From assembly GCF_030408755.1 (NCBI RefSeq), contig NZ_CP047209.1, forward strand, positions 930,001 through 994,000: 64,000 bases of DNA. Direction: 5' to 3'. This DNA comes from Corynebacterium felinum. Its GTDB lineage: Bacteria > Actinomycetota > Actinomycetes > Mycobacteriales > Mycobacteriaceae. Positions 10,100-17,872 of this stretch are shown here, piece after piece; the stretch's first letter is position 1, and every line of letters starts with the position of its first letter. The notes under the pieces are model-generated. The model made no database searches. It saw only the letters and a list, made by a program, of their open reading frames with translations, and was not told the origin of the DNA. The translations under genes were made by a program, and so were the position numbers.

Positions 10100-11059
10100 A
10101 TGCCTCGTTTTGCTGCGATTGATTGTGGTACGAATTCGCTTCGGTTGCTGATTGTTGATGCTGATGGTCAGGAAACGAAGGAAGTTCTGCGCACGATGGA
10201 GATTGTGCGTTTGGGTCAATCGGTGGATGCAACGGGTCAATTAGATCCGGAGGCTATTGAGCGCACTCGTGTGGTGTTGGCGCGTTTTGTGGAGCTGATG
10301 AAGCAGGAGAAGGTTGTCGATGCGCGCATGGTGGCGACGTCGGCAACGCGGGATGCGTCGAATCGCGATGTGTTTTTCCGCATGACTGCGTCATTGTTGT
10401 CTGAAATTAAGCCGGGCTTGGTTGCTGAGGTTATTTCGGGTGATGAGGAAGCCCGCTTGTCGTTTATCGGTGCGGTTGCGGATCTGACTGATGAGCCAGG
10501 TCCGTTGTGCGTGATCGATTTGGGCGGTGGCTCGACTGAGTTTGTGGTCGGTGACGCTCATGGTGAGATTCTTGGTGCGCATTCGGCTCAGATGGGTTGT
10601 GTGCGCTTGACTGAGCGCATTATGCGTGCAGATCCGCCGACGGCTACTGAGCTGGAAATTGCTGAAGAGTTTGTGGCCGAGCGCATTGCGCAAACAGAGT
10701 TGATTGTTCCGATTGCGCAGGCGAAAACTTTTGTGGGCTGTGCTGGGACATTTACGACCATTGCGGCGTTGGCGTTGGGGTTGGAGGCTTATGATCCCCG
10801 TGCGATTCACGATGCGCATTTGCGTTTCGATGCGCTGCGGGTGCTTACGAAGCAGGTTATTTCTTTGACCTCGGCGGAGCGGCGTGCGAACCCAGTGGTG
10901 CACACTGGTCGCGCTGACGTGCTCGCTGGTGGCGCGATGGTGGTGAATGGGATTTTAGATATGATTGAGCGCCAGACTGGGATTTCTACGATCATTATTA
11001 GTGAGAAAGATATCTTGGATGGTATTATTAGTCAGCTGATTTCCACTCACGAGCTTTAG
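10100..11059 (+). CDS. ppx: Exopolyphosphatase (Ppx/GppA family)
   Basis: About 319 residues, an ASKHA-fold phosphatase acting on inorganic polyphosphate or pppGpp. The first phosphate loop is AAIDCGTNSLRLL, the second CVIDLGGGSTEF, with GCAGTFTTIAAL in the C-terminal lobe. At this length it is the short, single-core type found beside DUF501 in actinobacteria (Ppx2-like in mycobacteria). The ATG at 10100 gives MPRFAAIDCG; an in-frame GTG at 10046 would add an unlikely hydrophobic extension. Confidence 0.9.
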   Translation: MPRFAAIDCGTNSLRLLIVDADGQETKEVLRTMEIVRLGQSVDATGQLDPEAIERTRVVLARFVELMKQEKVVDARMVATSATRDASNRDVFFRMTASLLSEIKPGLVAEVISGDEEARLSFIGAVADLTDEPGPLCVIDLGGGSTEFVVGDAHGEILGAHSAQMGCVRLTERIMRADPPTATELEIAEEFVAERIAQTELIVPIAQAKTFVGCAGTFTTIAALALGLEAYDPRAIHDAHLRFDALRVLTKQVISLTSAERRANPVVHTGRADVLAGGAMVVNGILDMIERQTGISTIIISEKDILDGIISQLISTHEL

Positions 11060-11173
11060 CGTATCGACGCCCCCACCCACACCGCTGTAATGCGCAGCAT
11101 TAGTGGCGGGGGAGGGGTAGCGGAGCTGATTTTTAGTTATTGGTTGTGTTGTGGATTAAGATAGTTTCTCGTT

Positions 11174-11250
11174 GCCCCCATAGCCCAATCGGCAGAGGCA
11201 GTTGACTTAAAATCAATTCAGTCTGGGTTCGAGTCCCAGTGGGGGCACCA
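11174..11250 (+). tRNA. tRNA with anticodon UAA (Leu by anticodon), short variable loop
   Basis: A cloverleaf folds with acceptor GCCCCCA/TGGGGGC, anticodon stem GTTGA/TCAAT around loop CTTAAAA (anticodon TAA), T arm CTGGG-TTCGAGT-CCCAG, and an encoded CCA end. The D stem is imperfect (GCCC against AGGC). By anticodon it would read UUA/UUG as leucine. The variable loop is only 5 nt (TCAGT), although tRNA-Leu normally has a long variable arm. The location after ppx is conserved in related genomes as far as I know. Confidence 0.85.
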
Positions 11251-11253
11251 TAC

Positions 11254-11288
11254 AACGAAACCCTCGCAGTAACTGCGAGGGTTTCGTT
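11254..11288 (+). terminator. Perfect terminator hairpin after the tRNA
   Basis: AACGAAACCCTCGCAG (11254-11269) pairs with all 16 bases of CTGCGAGGGTTTCGTT (11273-11288) around a TAA loop. A group II intron begins 3 nt later, so the usual T-tract has been separated from the stem or was part of the target. Confidence 0.85.
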
Positions 11289-11291
11289 GCT

Positions 11292-13224
11292 GTTCGCCCG
11301 ACATGGGCATGTTCTTAAGGGTGTGAGTCCCTGATAGTGAAGGTGGTTTAACTATGTAGCTGATGGCAACTGCAGCATCGTGAGGTGTTGTGGGGAGGAA
11401 GCTTCAAGCGAAATCCTGCACCGAGGTATACGAATCACATATAAGGCGCGCTGATCTGGGTAAGGCTGCCGAAGAAGTCGAAGCCCGTTCCATCGAAGTG
11501 GTTAGTGTGTAGATGTGGCGGTTGTAGGAGGAAAGAGCATGTTCTTAATCGGGGAGGCCTGTCACAGACTGTGCCAAGTAGGTGTGGTAAGCCCTGTTGT
11601 GGGTTGGTGTGGTAGGAGTCAGCCGAGGTCATAGTACTCGTGGGAGACACCGCGGTCCGCGGTAGCCCTTATGGTGGGTGAGCGAGGAAGGACTGAACTT
11701 TACATTGTTGAGTATGGAACCTGGATTGTAGTTATGCATAACGGTGAAAGCTGCCAACCACGTGTGTGTGGGCATTATGGGGAGGATAGGGTGAATCCCG
11801 ACGATAGCCATGGTGTGCCTAGTTGTGTGTCTGCCGATGTAGGGGAAGTGTCAACTGGTGCGGGTGCTGATCTGTGGAATCAAGTCTTTTCAGGTGGCAA
11901 TCTCCGCACTGCATTAGAGCGGGTTAAGACGAATAAGGGTGCTGCTGGTGTGGACGGGGTAGGTGTTGAGGATATTGACGTTTATCTGCGCGAACACTGG
12001 AGTGGCATTCGTGAGCGTCTTGACGCGGGAACGTATAAGCCGTTGCCGGTTCGTGAGGTGATGATCCTAAAGCCTTCGGGTGGTTGGCGTATGCTTGGTG
12101 TTCCGACTGTTGTTGATCGTGTGATTTGTCAGGCGATCGCGCAGGTACTTACGCCTATCTTTGATGTGGGGTTTGTGCCTGTGTCTTTTGGTTTCAGGCC
12201 TCAACGTAGCGCACATATGGCGTTAAAGACCGCACGTGGGTTTCTTAACGAGGGGTATGTGTGGGTTGTTGAGGTTGATTTGTCGAAGTATTTCGACACG
12301 GTTAATCACGACATGTTGATGTCGAGGGTGGCTCGTAAGGTTGACGATAAGCGCGTGTTGAAGCTTATTCGGGCGTATTTAAACGCTGGGATTATGGCTG
12401 ATGGTGTTGTTCGGTGTAGTGATGCAGGGACTCCGCAGGGGTCACCGTTATCGCCGTTGTTGAGCAATATCATGTTGGATGATTTTGATCATTATCTTGC
12501 ATCTAAGGGCACGAAGTTTGTTCGTTATGCTGATGATATTCGGGTCTTTGTTCGTTCCAAGCGTGCTGCGCAGCGTGCGCTTGCCCAGTCTGGGAAGTTT
12601 CTGGAGGGGAAGTTAAAGCTGCGGGTTAATCAGGAGAAGTCCACTATTTGTCATGCGATTAAGGCGGAGCTTTTAGGCTATGGGTTCTATCTGGTTCGTG
12701 GTGATCAGTATCGGTTTCGACTTACTAAGGCCACGAAGGTGAGGGTTTTAGCCCGAGTGAAAGAGCTTACGGCAAGATCGTGGTCGGTGTCGATGGAGTA
12801 TCGCATTGACCGGTTAAACAAATATTTGCGTGGATGGCTTGGTTATTTCGCGTTGGCGGATGCGAAGGTGTTTCTTAACCGGCTGGATGAGCATCTTCGT
12901 CGTCGACTGCGGATGTGCGTATGGAAGCAGTGGAAACGTATCCGAACGCGGATACGGAACCTCTGCCGCTTGGGTGTGGATAAACAAAAGGCCTATGAGT
13001 GGGCTAATACCAGTAAGTCCTACTGGCGTATCGCTGGCTCGTGGGTGCTTACAACCACGCTTACTAATGCGTATTGGAATGACCAGAACCTCGTATCAGC
13101 CGTGGCGTATTGGAACTATAAGCACAGTCAATACTCTGTATTGGTGTAAGGAACCGCCGTATGCGATGAACCTCACGTACGGTGGTGTGAGAGGGCTGCC
13201 GGGAAACCCGGCACCCTACTCGAT
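11292..13224 (+). mobile_element. Group II intron, copy 1 (class C type)
   Basis: A 1,933-nt element identical to 54280-56212 except for at least four substitutions. The shared block defines its ends: 5' GTTCGCCCGAC (a variant of the GUGYG start) and 3' CCCTACTCGAT. Domain V is recognisable at about 13153-13190 (ACCGCCGTA pairs with TACGGTGGT) and domain VI follows (GGGCTGCCGGG...). It encodes a reverse transcriptase/maturase without endonuclease domain. Insertion 3 nt after a terminator hairpin, a CGC triad in domain V and lack of an endonuclease fit class IIC. In this copy 13173 is T where copy 2 has G, giving a mismatch in the domain V upper stem. Confidence 0.93.
11671..13149 (+). CDS. 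ltrA-like: Group II intron reverse transcriptase/maturase (copy 1)
   Basis: Up to 492 residues; the start may be internal, since no ribosome binding site precedes ATG 11671 or ATG 11734. Reverse transcriptase blocks run from about residue 65 (LWNQVFSGGNLRTALERVK) through GVDGVGVEDI, VEVDLSKYFDTVNHD, GTPQGSPLSPLLSNI and the catalytic FVRYADDIRVFV. The thumb/maturase X region follows (YLRGWLGYFALAD). No HNH endonuclase domain follows it. It acts with the intron RNA in splicing and retrohoming. It differs from copy 2 by Pro for Leu in HGVPSCVS. Confidence 0.92.
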   Translation: MVGERGRTELYIVEYGTWIVVMHNGESCQPRVCGHYGEDRVNPDDSHGVPSCVSADVGEVSTGAGADLWNQVFSGGNLRTALERVKTNKGAAGVDGVGVEDIDVYLREHWSGIRERLDAGTYKPLPVREVMILKPSGGWRMLGVPTVVDRVICQAIAQVLTPIFDVGFVPVSFGFRPQRSAHMALKTARGFLNEGYVWVVEVDLSKYFDTVNHDMLMSRVARKVDDKRVLKLIRAYLNAGIMADGVVRCSDAGTPQGSPLSPLLSNIMLDDFDHYLASKGTKFVRYADDIRVFVRSKRAAQRALAQSGKFLEGKLKLRVNQEKSTICHAIKAELLGYGFYLVRGDQYRFRLTKATKVRVLARVKELTARSWSVSMEYRIDRLNKYLRGWLGYFALADAKVFLNRLDEHLRRRLRMCVWKQWKRIRTRIRNLCRLGVDKQKAYEWANTSKSYWRIAGSWVLTTTLTNAYWNDQNLVSAVAYWNYKHSQYSVLV

Positions 13225-13376
13225 CTTCCCCCTTCGTATCAGCAACTCTGGGGGCGTAAATCACAAGGTTGGTTGCGACGTCGATATGCAAAATGCGTTG
13301 CAGGGGGACCTGACCCCCGTTTGGTAGACACCTGATTTCCCGCTTGTATGAGGTGGGAGGAAGGTACTGTAGTTTT

Positions 13377-13675
13377 ATGCCAAGGTTTTATTCAGATGAG
13401 TTCAAGCGTGACGCTGTTGCGTTTTATGAGAACTCGGAACTGTCTCTAGCGAAGGCCGCTGCTGATTTGGGGATTAATCGGCAATCTCTGCATACGTGGG
13501 TCAGGATTTGGGCACTGGTAAGCGTTCTCGTGTTGCGGTGCAAAAGCGGCAAGCTCAGGCAATTTCTGAAGCTGAACGTATCCGTGAGCTTGAGCGTGAG
13601 CTGCGTAAAATGACTGAAGAGCGTGATATTTTGCGTAAGGCTGTTAAATATTTCGCGGAAGAGACAAATTGGTGA
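13377..13675 (+). pseudogene. IS3 orfA (HTH protein), frameshifted
   Basis: The start MPRFYSDEFKRDAVAFYENS and HTH AKAAADLGINRQSLHTWV are intact. After codon 42 or so the frame runs into unrelated residues. The next frame restores the family sequence (GTGKRSRVAVQKRQAQAISE, then ERIRELERELRKMTEERDIL) and the stop TGA at 13673-13675. One missing base near 13503-13506, probably a G in AGG-ATT, explains this. The site is not a typical slippery sequence and lies too early for the programmed IS3 shift, so it is a mutation. Confidence 0.8.
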
Positions 13676-14571
13676 TCCGCTTCCAGTTTGTCGAAGACCA
13701 TCGAACCGATTATTCGGTCAAGCGGATGTGTGAGGTGCTGAAACTTAATGCCTCATCGTTTTACAAGTGGCGCAAAGCTCGTGCTGTTCGTAACACTAAA
13801 ACGTGCGAGGACTCGTTGTTGGCGGTGCGTATTCTTTCTGTGTTCAACCAGTTCAATGGCTGTTACGGGGCGAAACGTATCGCGGCTGAAATTTCCGATC
13901 AGTATGAGCCTGTTAATCATAAACGTGTTGCTAGGTTGATGGCATCGATGAATCTGCGTGGGTACAGCAAAAAACGCAAGGTCAAAACCACTATTTCCAG
14001 GAAAGATCGCAGTGTTTTCCCGGATCTGGTCACGCGTAATTTCACTGCTGATCGCCCGAATAAAGTGTATGTGGGTGATATCACCTACCTACCGATTAAA
14101 GGTGGTGGGAATATGTATCTGGCCACAGTTATTGATTGTTTCTCCCGTAAACTCACCGGGTTTGCGTTAGCTGATCACATGCGCACTGATCTTATTGGTG
14201 AAGCACTCGCCATGGCAAAAGACCAGCGTGGGTCACTAAAAGGTGCGATTTTCCATTCAGATCATGGAAGTGTGTACACCTCACAGGTTTTCCAACAGCA
14301 ATGTAAATCTCTTGGAGTGACCCAGTCCATGGGTGGTGTTGGCACGAGTGCGGATAACGCGCTTGCAGAGTCGTTTAATGCCACATTAAAACGTGAAGTC
14401 CTTCAAGATCGGAAGGTCTTTGACACCATGCTCCAATGTCGAAAAGAAGTGTTTTCTTGGTGTGTCAGGTACAACACCACACGTCGGCACAGTTACTTGA
14501 AATACTGCGCCCCCAACACTTTTGAAGCGCAAGCATTTGCGCTAAAATCTATCTCAGCAATCACCGCTTAA
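13669..14571 (+). CDS. IS3-family transposase orfB (DDE integrase domain)
   Basis: A 300-residue catalytic subunit overlapping the end of orfA. The N-terminal HTH_21-type region (CEVLKLNASSFYKWRKAR) is followed by an rve integrase core with the DDE triad in VGDITYLPI, FHSDHGSVYTS and NALAESFNATLKREVL. The C-terminus WCVRYNTTRRHSYLKYCAP is typical. It appears intact, but the normal OrfAB fusion cannot be made because orfA is frameshifted. The start is TTG 13669 or GTG 13672. Confidence 0.9.
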   Translation: MVIRFQFVEDHRTDYSVKRMCEVLKLNASSFYKWRKARAVRNTKTCEDSLLAVRILSVFNQFNGCYGAKRIAAEISDQYEPVNHKRVARLMASMNLRGYSKKRKVKTTISRKDRSVFPDLVTRNFTADRPNKVYVGDITYLPIKGGGNMYLATVIDCFSRKLTGFALADHMRTDLIGEALAMAKDQRGSLKGAIFHSDHGSVYTSQVFQQQCKSLGVTQSMGGVGTSADNALAESFNATLKREVLQDRKVFDTMLQCRKEVFSWCVRYNTTRRHSYLKYCAPNTFEAQAFALKSISAITA

Positions 14572-14669
14572 ATGTGTCTACTTTTCGGGGGTCGCGCCCG
14601 GGCTAGTCCTGCAAAAGATCGCTGACGCGCGTTGCGCAAGAAGAGTTGCTACATTGAAAAAGATTAGCG

Positions 14670-15425
14670 TCAATCCGTATGTGTCCATTTCCGGTTTCCG
14701 CGCGTGCCATTGAAGATGCTTTGAAACATCCGGAGTAGACCCTGTTGTGGCCTGTAATGGTCGACATCTTCTCGTCGGAAAACATGCACTCGAAAAACAA
14801 GGGCTGGTTGCCCTGTTTGTGTGATAGCTTTCAAAACCTCGCCAGTGCCAAAAACCTTTACTGGTACATTGAAGTTCCCGCGATCTTCCCAGAGTTTAGC
14901 TATTAACTTGGGAGTCAAGCCTTCCATCCACTTATTATTCGTAGCGCCTGGAGCTGTCACGATAATCTTCTCGTCGACATAGCAGTGGTAGTCTTCGCAT
15001 TCACACGGACCCCAATCGCGCTCGCAGTTCCAAATGCACTCGCCCCATATTTGTACTTGCTCTGAGGTGATTTCGCCGAGCCATGCTCCGCATACGGGAC
15101 TGTAGGAGACATAAGCGGGTTGTGCGTTCATATTTGTTTTGCTCCTTCGATGTTTATTTCGTAAGGTGTGCAAGCCAATCCGAAATTTTCTACCTTTCCT
15201 GACGGTAAACGCACCTTTGAGTGCTTTTTCCGATTGCGCTAGTGCTTGGTTGTGATCATGATCATTCTGTGCCTTTCCTTCATCGGCCAACTGGTCGCAT
15301 TTGGCTATATCGGATTTTGAGTTGTCGCGGTTCAGAACGGCCGAGCTGATAAACAGGCTTATAAACAGTTCGGCGCTGGTGTGCAAAGCGAAGTATTCGC
15401 CTGAGATGTCAAGGGTAAATAACAT
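14670..15425 (-). CDS. Unknown cysteine-rich protein
   Basis: A 251-residue protein I do not recognise. The ATG at 15425 has a strong GGAGG 7 nt upstream (MLFTLDISGEYFALHTSAEL). An internal ATG at 15131 also has AAGGAG about 10 nt upstream and would give a 153-residue protein starting NAQPAYVSYSPVCGAW, so there may be two start points or two fused genes. The middle is rich in Cys (CIWNCERDWGPCECEDYHC), suggesting metal binding. It lies alone in the accessory stretch between the IS3 element and long non-coding DNA, consistent with acquired cargo. Confidence 0.6.
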   Translation of the reverse strand: MLFTLDISGEYFALHTSAELFISLFISSAVLNRDNSKSDIAKCDQLADEGKAQNDHDHNQALAQSEKALKGAFTVRKGRKFRIGLHTLRNKHRRSKTNMNAQPAYVSYSPVCGAWLGEITSEQVQIWGECIWNCERDWGPCECEDYHCYVDEKIIVTAPGATNNKWMEGLTPKLIAKLWEDRGNFNVPVKVFGTGEVLKAITQTGQPALVFRVHVFRREDVDHYRPQQGLLRMFQSIFNGTRGNRKWTHTD

Positions 15426-15531
15426 AGTCTTTCCTCCATTAGAAAGTGCGAATTTCATTTACAGGTAACTTGCCTCAAGTATGAGCGATCTTTTACTAGT
15501 TGTCCAGGTGAAAATGCCGTTTGACCTGCGA

Positions 15532-15729
15532 CGTCACGTCCCCTTGCTTACATTTCGTTTGAGTTTCGACAGCTGTTTAAAGCGGTAACAAGTCCGCAGT
15601 GATAGAACATTAAGCACAGCCTGAATGAAGATTTTGCAGGTAGAAAGGTTTCGCTCATTTTCTTAACCGTCACGTCCCTCACCTGGTCTTTTCGAGGTTA
15701 ATTACCTATCTTCCATAGGGACGTGACGG
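15532..15729. repeat. Three copies of CGTCACGTCCC, two as a 13-bp inverted pair
   Basis: CCGTCACGTCCCT (15667-15679) and its perfect reverse complement AGGGACGTGACGG (15717-15729) are separated by 37 nt. A third copy, CGTCACGTCCC, is at 15532-15542 in the same orientation as the first. The set looks like binding sites of one protein or ends of a small element. Confidence 0.7.
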
Positions 15730-16228
15730 GCAAAAAGCGCTTTGTGAACCTCCTCACACTGCTAGGATCTTTTGTTAGCAAGGTTCCGAAAGTGTAGCGA
15801 AAACACTTTATGGTTAGAGTTCTTCTTGGCTCTGTGGATCAATACGAAACGTTTTACGCATACCCTGGTGTCAAGTGGGGTGCTGCAAGATCTTGATTTG
15901 GCAGGGATTGCCATAATTTCAACTTCGTAGTTGGTTGTGATTCTTTTGGGGATCGAATGTTCATCCCATACCTACCAGGGGCGGCGGGCTATGTTTGGTT
16001 GCTTATGTAGGGCCGGTTTCAGGCTTTGGTAGACCAATATTTTTTTCCTACCGTTAGTGGTTCGATGGAATTAATTTGTCCGATAGTTTATGGTGGTTTT
16101 TCCTGGGGATTTAGTCTGTGTGAACAGGTTGTGAACTGGACTTTTGTGGGTCACAACAGTTTTCGAACGAACTCACAGCTACTTGACAGCATCAATGCAA
16201 CAATTGCCAAGATTTGATCTTTAGATTC

Positions 16229-16264
16229 GTTGATAGTTGCTTCAAGCAGAACGCAACTATCAAC
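16229..16264. repeat. 12-bp perfect inverted repeat
   Basis: GTTGATAGTTGC (16229-16240) pairs with GCAACTATCAAC (16253-16264) around a 12-nt loop; flanking AGATT and AATCT extend it imperfectly. It is about 110 bp upstream of the small gene at 16375 and could be a terminator or operator. Confidence 0.6.
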
Positions 16265-16329
16265 AAAATCTTCCATGCTCCGCGGTCGACCACCATATCC
16301 CGCGGGGTGAGGGAGAAAACAAAATACAC

Positions 16330-16343
16330 GGCGTATATACGCC
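16330..16343. promoter_or_regulatory. Palindrome GGCGTATATACGCC, candidate operator
   Basis: A perfect 14-bp palindrome 31 nt before the ATG at 16375. A near relative, GGGCGTATACGCCC, lies upstream of xseB at 45452-45465. The binding protein is unknown. Confidence 0.4.
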
Positions 16344-16374
16344 AGCAACATACAACAACTTGAGGGAGCAGATC

Positions 16375-16608
16375 ATGACCGCAGCAGTACGCAACACCGA
16401 CATTCACAGCACCGATATCCATGGCGACCTTTTCAACACTCGGGATTTGAATACCGCGGATGTTTACTACCTCAGCGATCTGAACCCTTATGAGGCAGCG
16501 CATTCCTACTATATTCGGGAATCGCATCGCAGCCGCAGTGGATACTCAACAGGTCGAATTCAAGCCCCTGAACAATTTGCTCGACTCAGCCACCGCACTG
16601 TCGCATAA
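16375..16608 (+). CDS. Unknown small protein, 77 residues
   Basis: The ATG at 16375 has GAGGGAG 7 nt upstream and begins TAAVRNTDIHSTDIHGDLFN. The protein is hydrophilic, rich in Asp, His, Tyr and Arg, has no membrane segment or signal, and matches no family I know. A palindrome 31 nt upstream and a strong hairpin 90 nt downstream frame it as a separate transcription unit just before the ripA-like gene. The frame is open further upstream (to 16237), but the Shine-Dalgarno favours this start. Confidence 0.6.
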   Translation: MTAAVRNTDIHSTDIHGDLFNTRDLNTADVYYLSDLNPYEAAHSYYIRESHRSRSGYSTGRIQAPEQFARLSHRTVA

Positions 16609-16696
16609 AAACACAGCACTTCCTTTTTGGACTTACCCTTCTTGCTTTCGGACACCGCCACAAAGCTGGCGTAGCAAACACTCCATGTGCTCGACG

Positions 16697-16753
16697 GAGC
16701 CGGTGGATTTCTTCTCCCATACTTGGCCTTCGGGGAGAGGGATCCACCGGCTC
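16697..16753 (+). terminator. Long terminator hairpin after the small gene
   Basis: GAGCCGGTGGAT (16697-16708) pairs perfectly with ATCCACCGGCTC (16742-16753), with inner pairing TTCTCCC/GGGGAGA, followed by ATACTTTTTATT. Confidence 0.75.
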
Positions 16754-16823
16754 ATACTTTTTATTGATGCGTTCATGCGTAGAAGGTGGGGGTATTAGTT
16801 GGGTGAATAACGAAACATAGGTA

Positions 16824-17840
16824 TTGCGTAAATGGGGAATCTTCGCCACAATAGTGGACGTGGACAATATTAATCCAGCTATTCTTTTGTGGTGTCGTAT
16901 CGGTCGAGCGGTCATTAACGCGCCCGACCGCATTCTTCATGTGGCAGCCGGCGACCTGATCATCGCGCCTCAAGGCGCAATCGTCACAGCCTCGGCAGAA
17001 GCAAGCATCCTTAGTTTGAAGTTCCCTGATTCCACCCTGATCGGCCCCACCCGTAAGCTCAGCCTCGGGCCCGACTGGGAGCGGCGCATGATCGCCGAGT
17101 ACTCCCGCAGCGTACTTGGGGAGCAGACGTTAAGTCCCACACTGTCAGCACTCGTGGATGCGTCCCGATTCGCTGCGCCAAGCCTTCCCACAGGTGCTGC
17201 CGCCCGTGCTGTTGCGCAACGGTTGGTTGCTAATCCCTCAGAGCGGGCGTCACTGATGGAATTTGCGCAGGACTATCATGTCAGTGCGCGCACACTGCAG
17301 CGCCAATTCCTCCAATCCACCGGCCTACCGTTTTCTGAATGGCGCGCTGCGTGCAGGGTGGCGTGCGCGGCTGACATGCTTGCTCGCGGACGCACAATCG
17401 CTGATGCGGCCACCCGCGTTGGCTTTGATGCCACCAGTAGTTTGACTCGCGCGTTTCGTCGCCACACCGGCACCACTCCTGCCGCGTTTATTAACAGCGT
17501 GCGCATTGATGTGCCGACCATTGATCCGCTTACAGTCTTCGCCCGCGCGGAGCGCGATCTTGTGTTGTGGATCGCTGTGGGTACGGCAACCGTGACTACC
17601 CCTGGTTATTGTCGCTTTATGGGCCAAGGGGAAACTGTCACGATTTTGGCAGGGACTCAAACCAGGCTCGATATTGCCGCTGGTTCCATCGCCTTGCCGG
17701 TGCCTGTTGGTTTTGATGAAACGCAACCTTGTGCGCTCAACCGTGCACTGTTGACAGGGGTTGAAGAAAGCCTTGCTGCGCTTGAAGAGCCACTGCGGGC
17801 ACGATTAGTTCCTGTGAGCGCTGAATTTATTGGGAACTAA
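16824..17840 (+). CDS. ripA: AraC-family regulator, RipA-like
   Basis: About 338 residues. A central AraC/XylS DNA-binding domain (about residues 145-235) shows both HTH units: MEFAQDYHVSARTLQRQFLQ and IADAATRVGFDATSSLTRAF, then RRHTGTTPAAF. Cupin-like regions flank it on both sides. In C. glutamicum the AraC regulator between eno/ppx and greA is RipA, which represses iron-containing proteins such as aconitase under iron limitation; position and family support the same identity. I see no convincing DtxR box upstream, although known ripA genes have one. The start TTG 16824 is uncertain; GTG 16854 is in frame. Confidence 0.75.
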   Translation: MRKWGIFATIVDVDNINPAILLWCRIGRAVINAPDRILHVAAGDLIIAPQGAIVTASAEASILSLKFPDSTLIGPTRKLSLGPDWERRMIAEYSRSVLGEQTLSPTLSALVDASRFAAPSLPTGAAARAVAQRLVANPSERASLMEFAQDYHVSARTLQRQFLQSTGLPFSEWRAACRVACAADMLARGRTIADAATRVGFDATSSLTRAFRRHTGTTPAAFINSVRIDVPTIDPLTVFARAERDLVLWIAVGTATVTTPGYCRFMGQGETVTILAGTQTRLDIAAGSIALPVPVGFDETQPCALNRALLTGVEESLAALEEPLRARLVPVSAEFIGN

Positions 17841-17872
17841 ATAGTTGCTACTATCGTTGAACTAATTGAAGA

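Larger units (their letters stand above)
13312..14593 (+). mobile_element. IS3-family insertion sequence, damaged
   Basis: The element of about 1.28 kb is bounded by imperfect inverted repeats: GACCCCCGTTTGGTAGACAC at the left (13312-) and, read from the right end (14593), GACCCCCGAAAAGTAGACAC. It carries the usual overlapping orfA and orfB. orfA has a 1-nt deletion, so autonomous transposition is doubtful. No clear target duplication is seen; the exact ends may be off by a few bases. Confidence 0.85.
15426..16374. other. 949-bp non-coding region rich in inverted repeats
   Basis: No convincing gene. It contains the CGTCACGTCCC repeat family (15532-15542, 15667-15679, 15717-15729), a 12-bp inverted repeat at 16229-16264 and the palindrome at 16330-16343. 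Short open frames inside have no ribosome binding site or family likeness. Confidence 0.55.

Noticed and set aside
13500..13512. Programmed frameshift in IS3 orfA
   Set aside because: The shift occurs early in orfA rather than at the orfA/orfB overlap and lacks a slippery heptamer; a 1-nt deletion explains it better.
15532..15729. CRISPR array
   Set aside because: Only three short copies, one inverted, with unequal spacing and no cas genes.
16026..16217. 63-codon frame in the repeat-rich non-coding region
   Set aside because: No ribosome binding site, no likeness, and it runs into the 16229 inverted repeat region.
16780..16824. Possible DtxR box before the ripA-like gene
   Set aside because: The best 19-mer (beginning TTAGTTGGGTGAA) matches the consensus at only about 8 positions.
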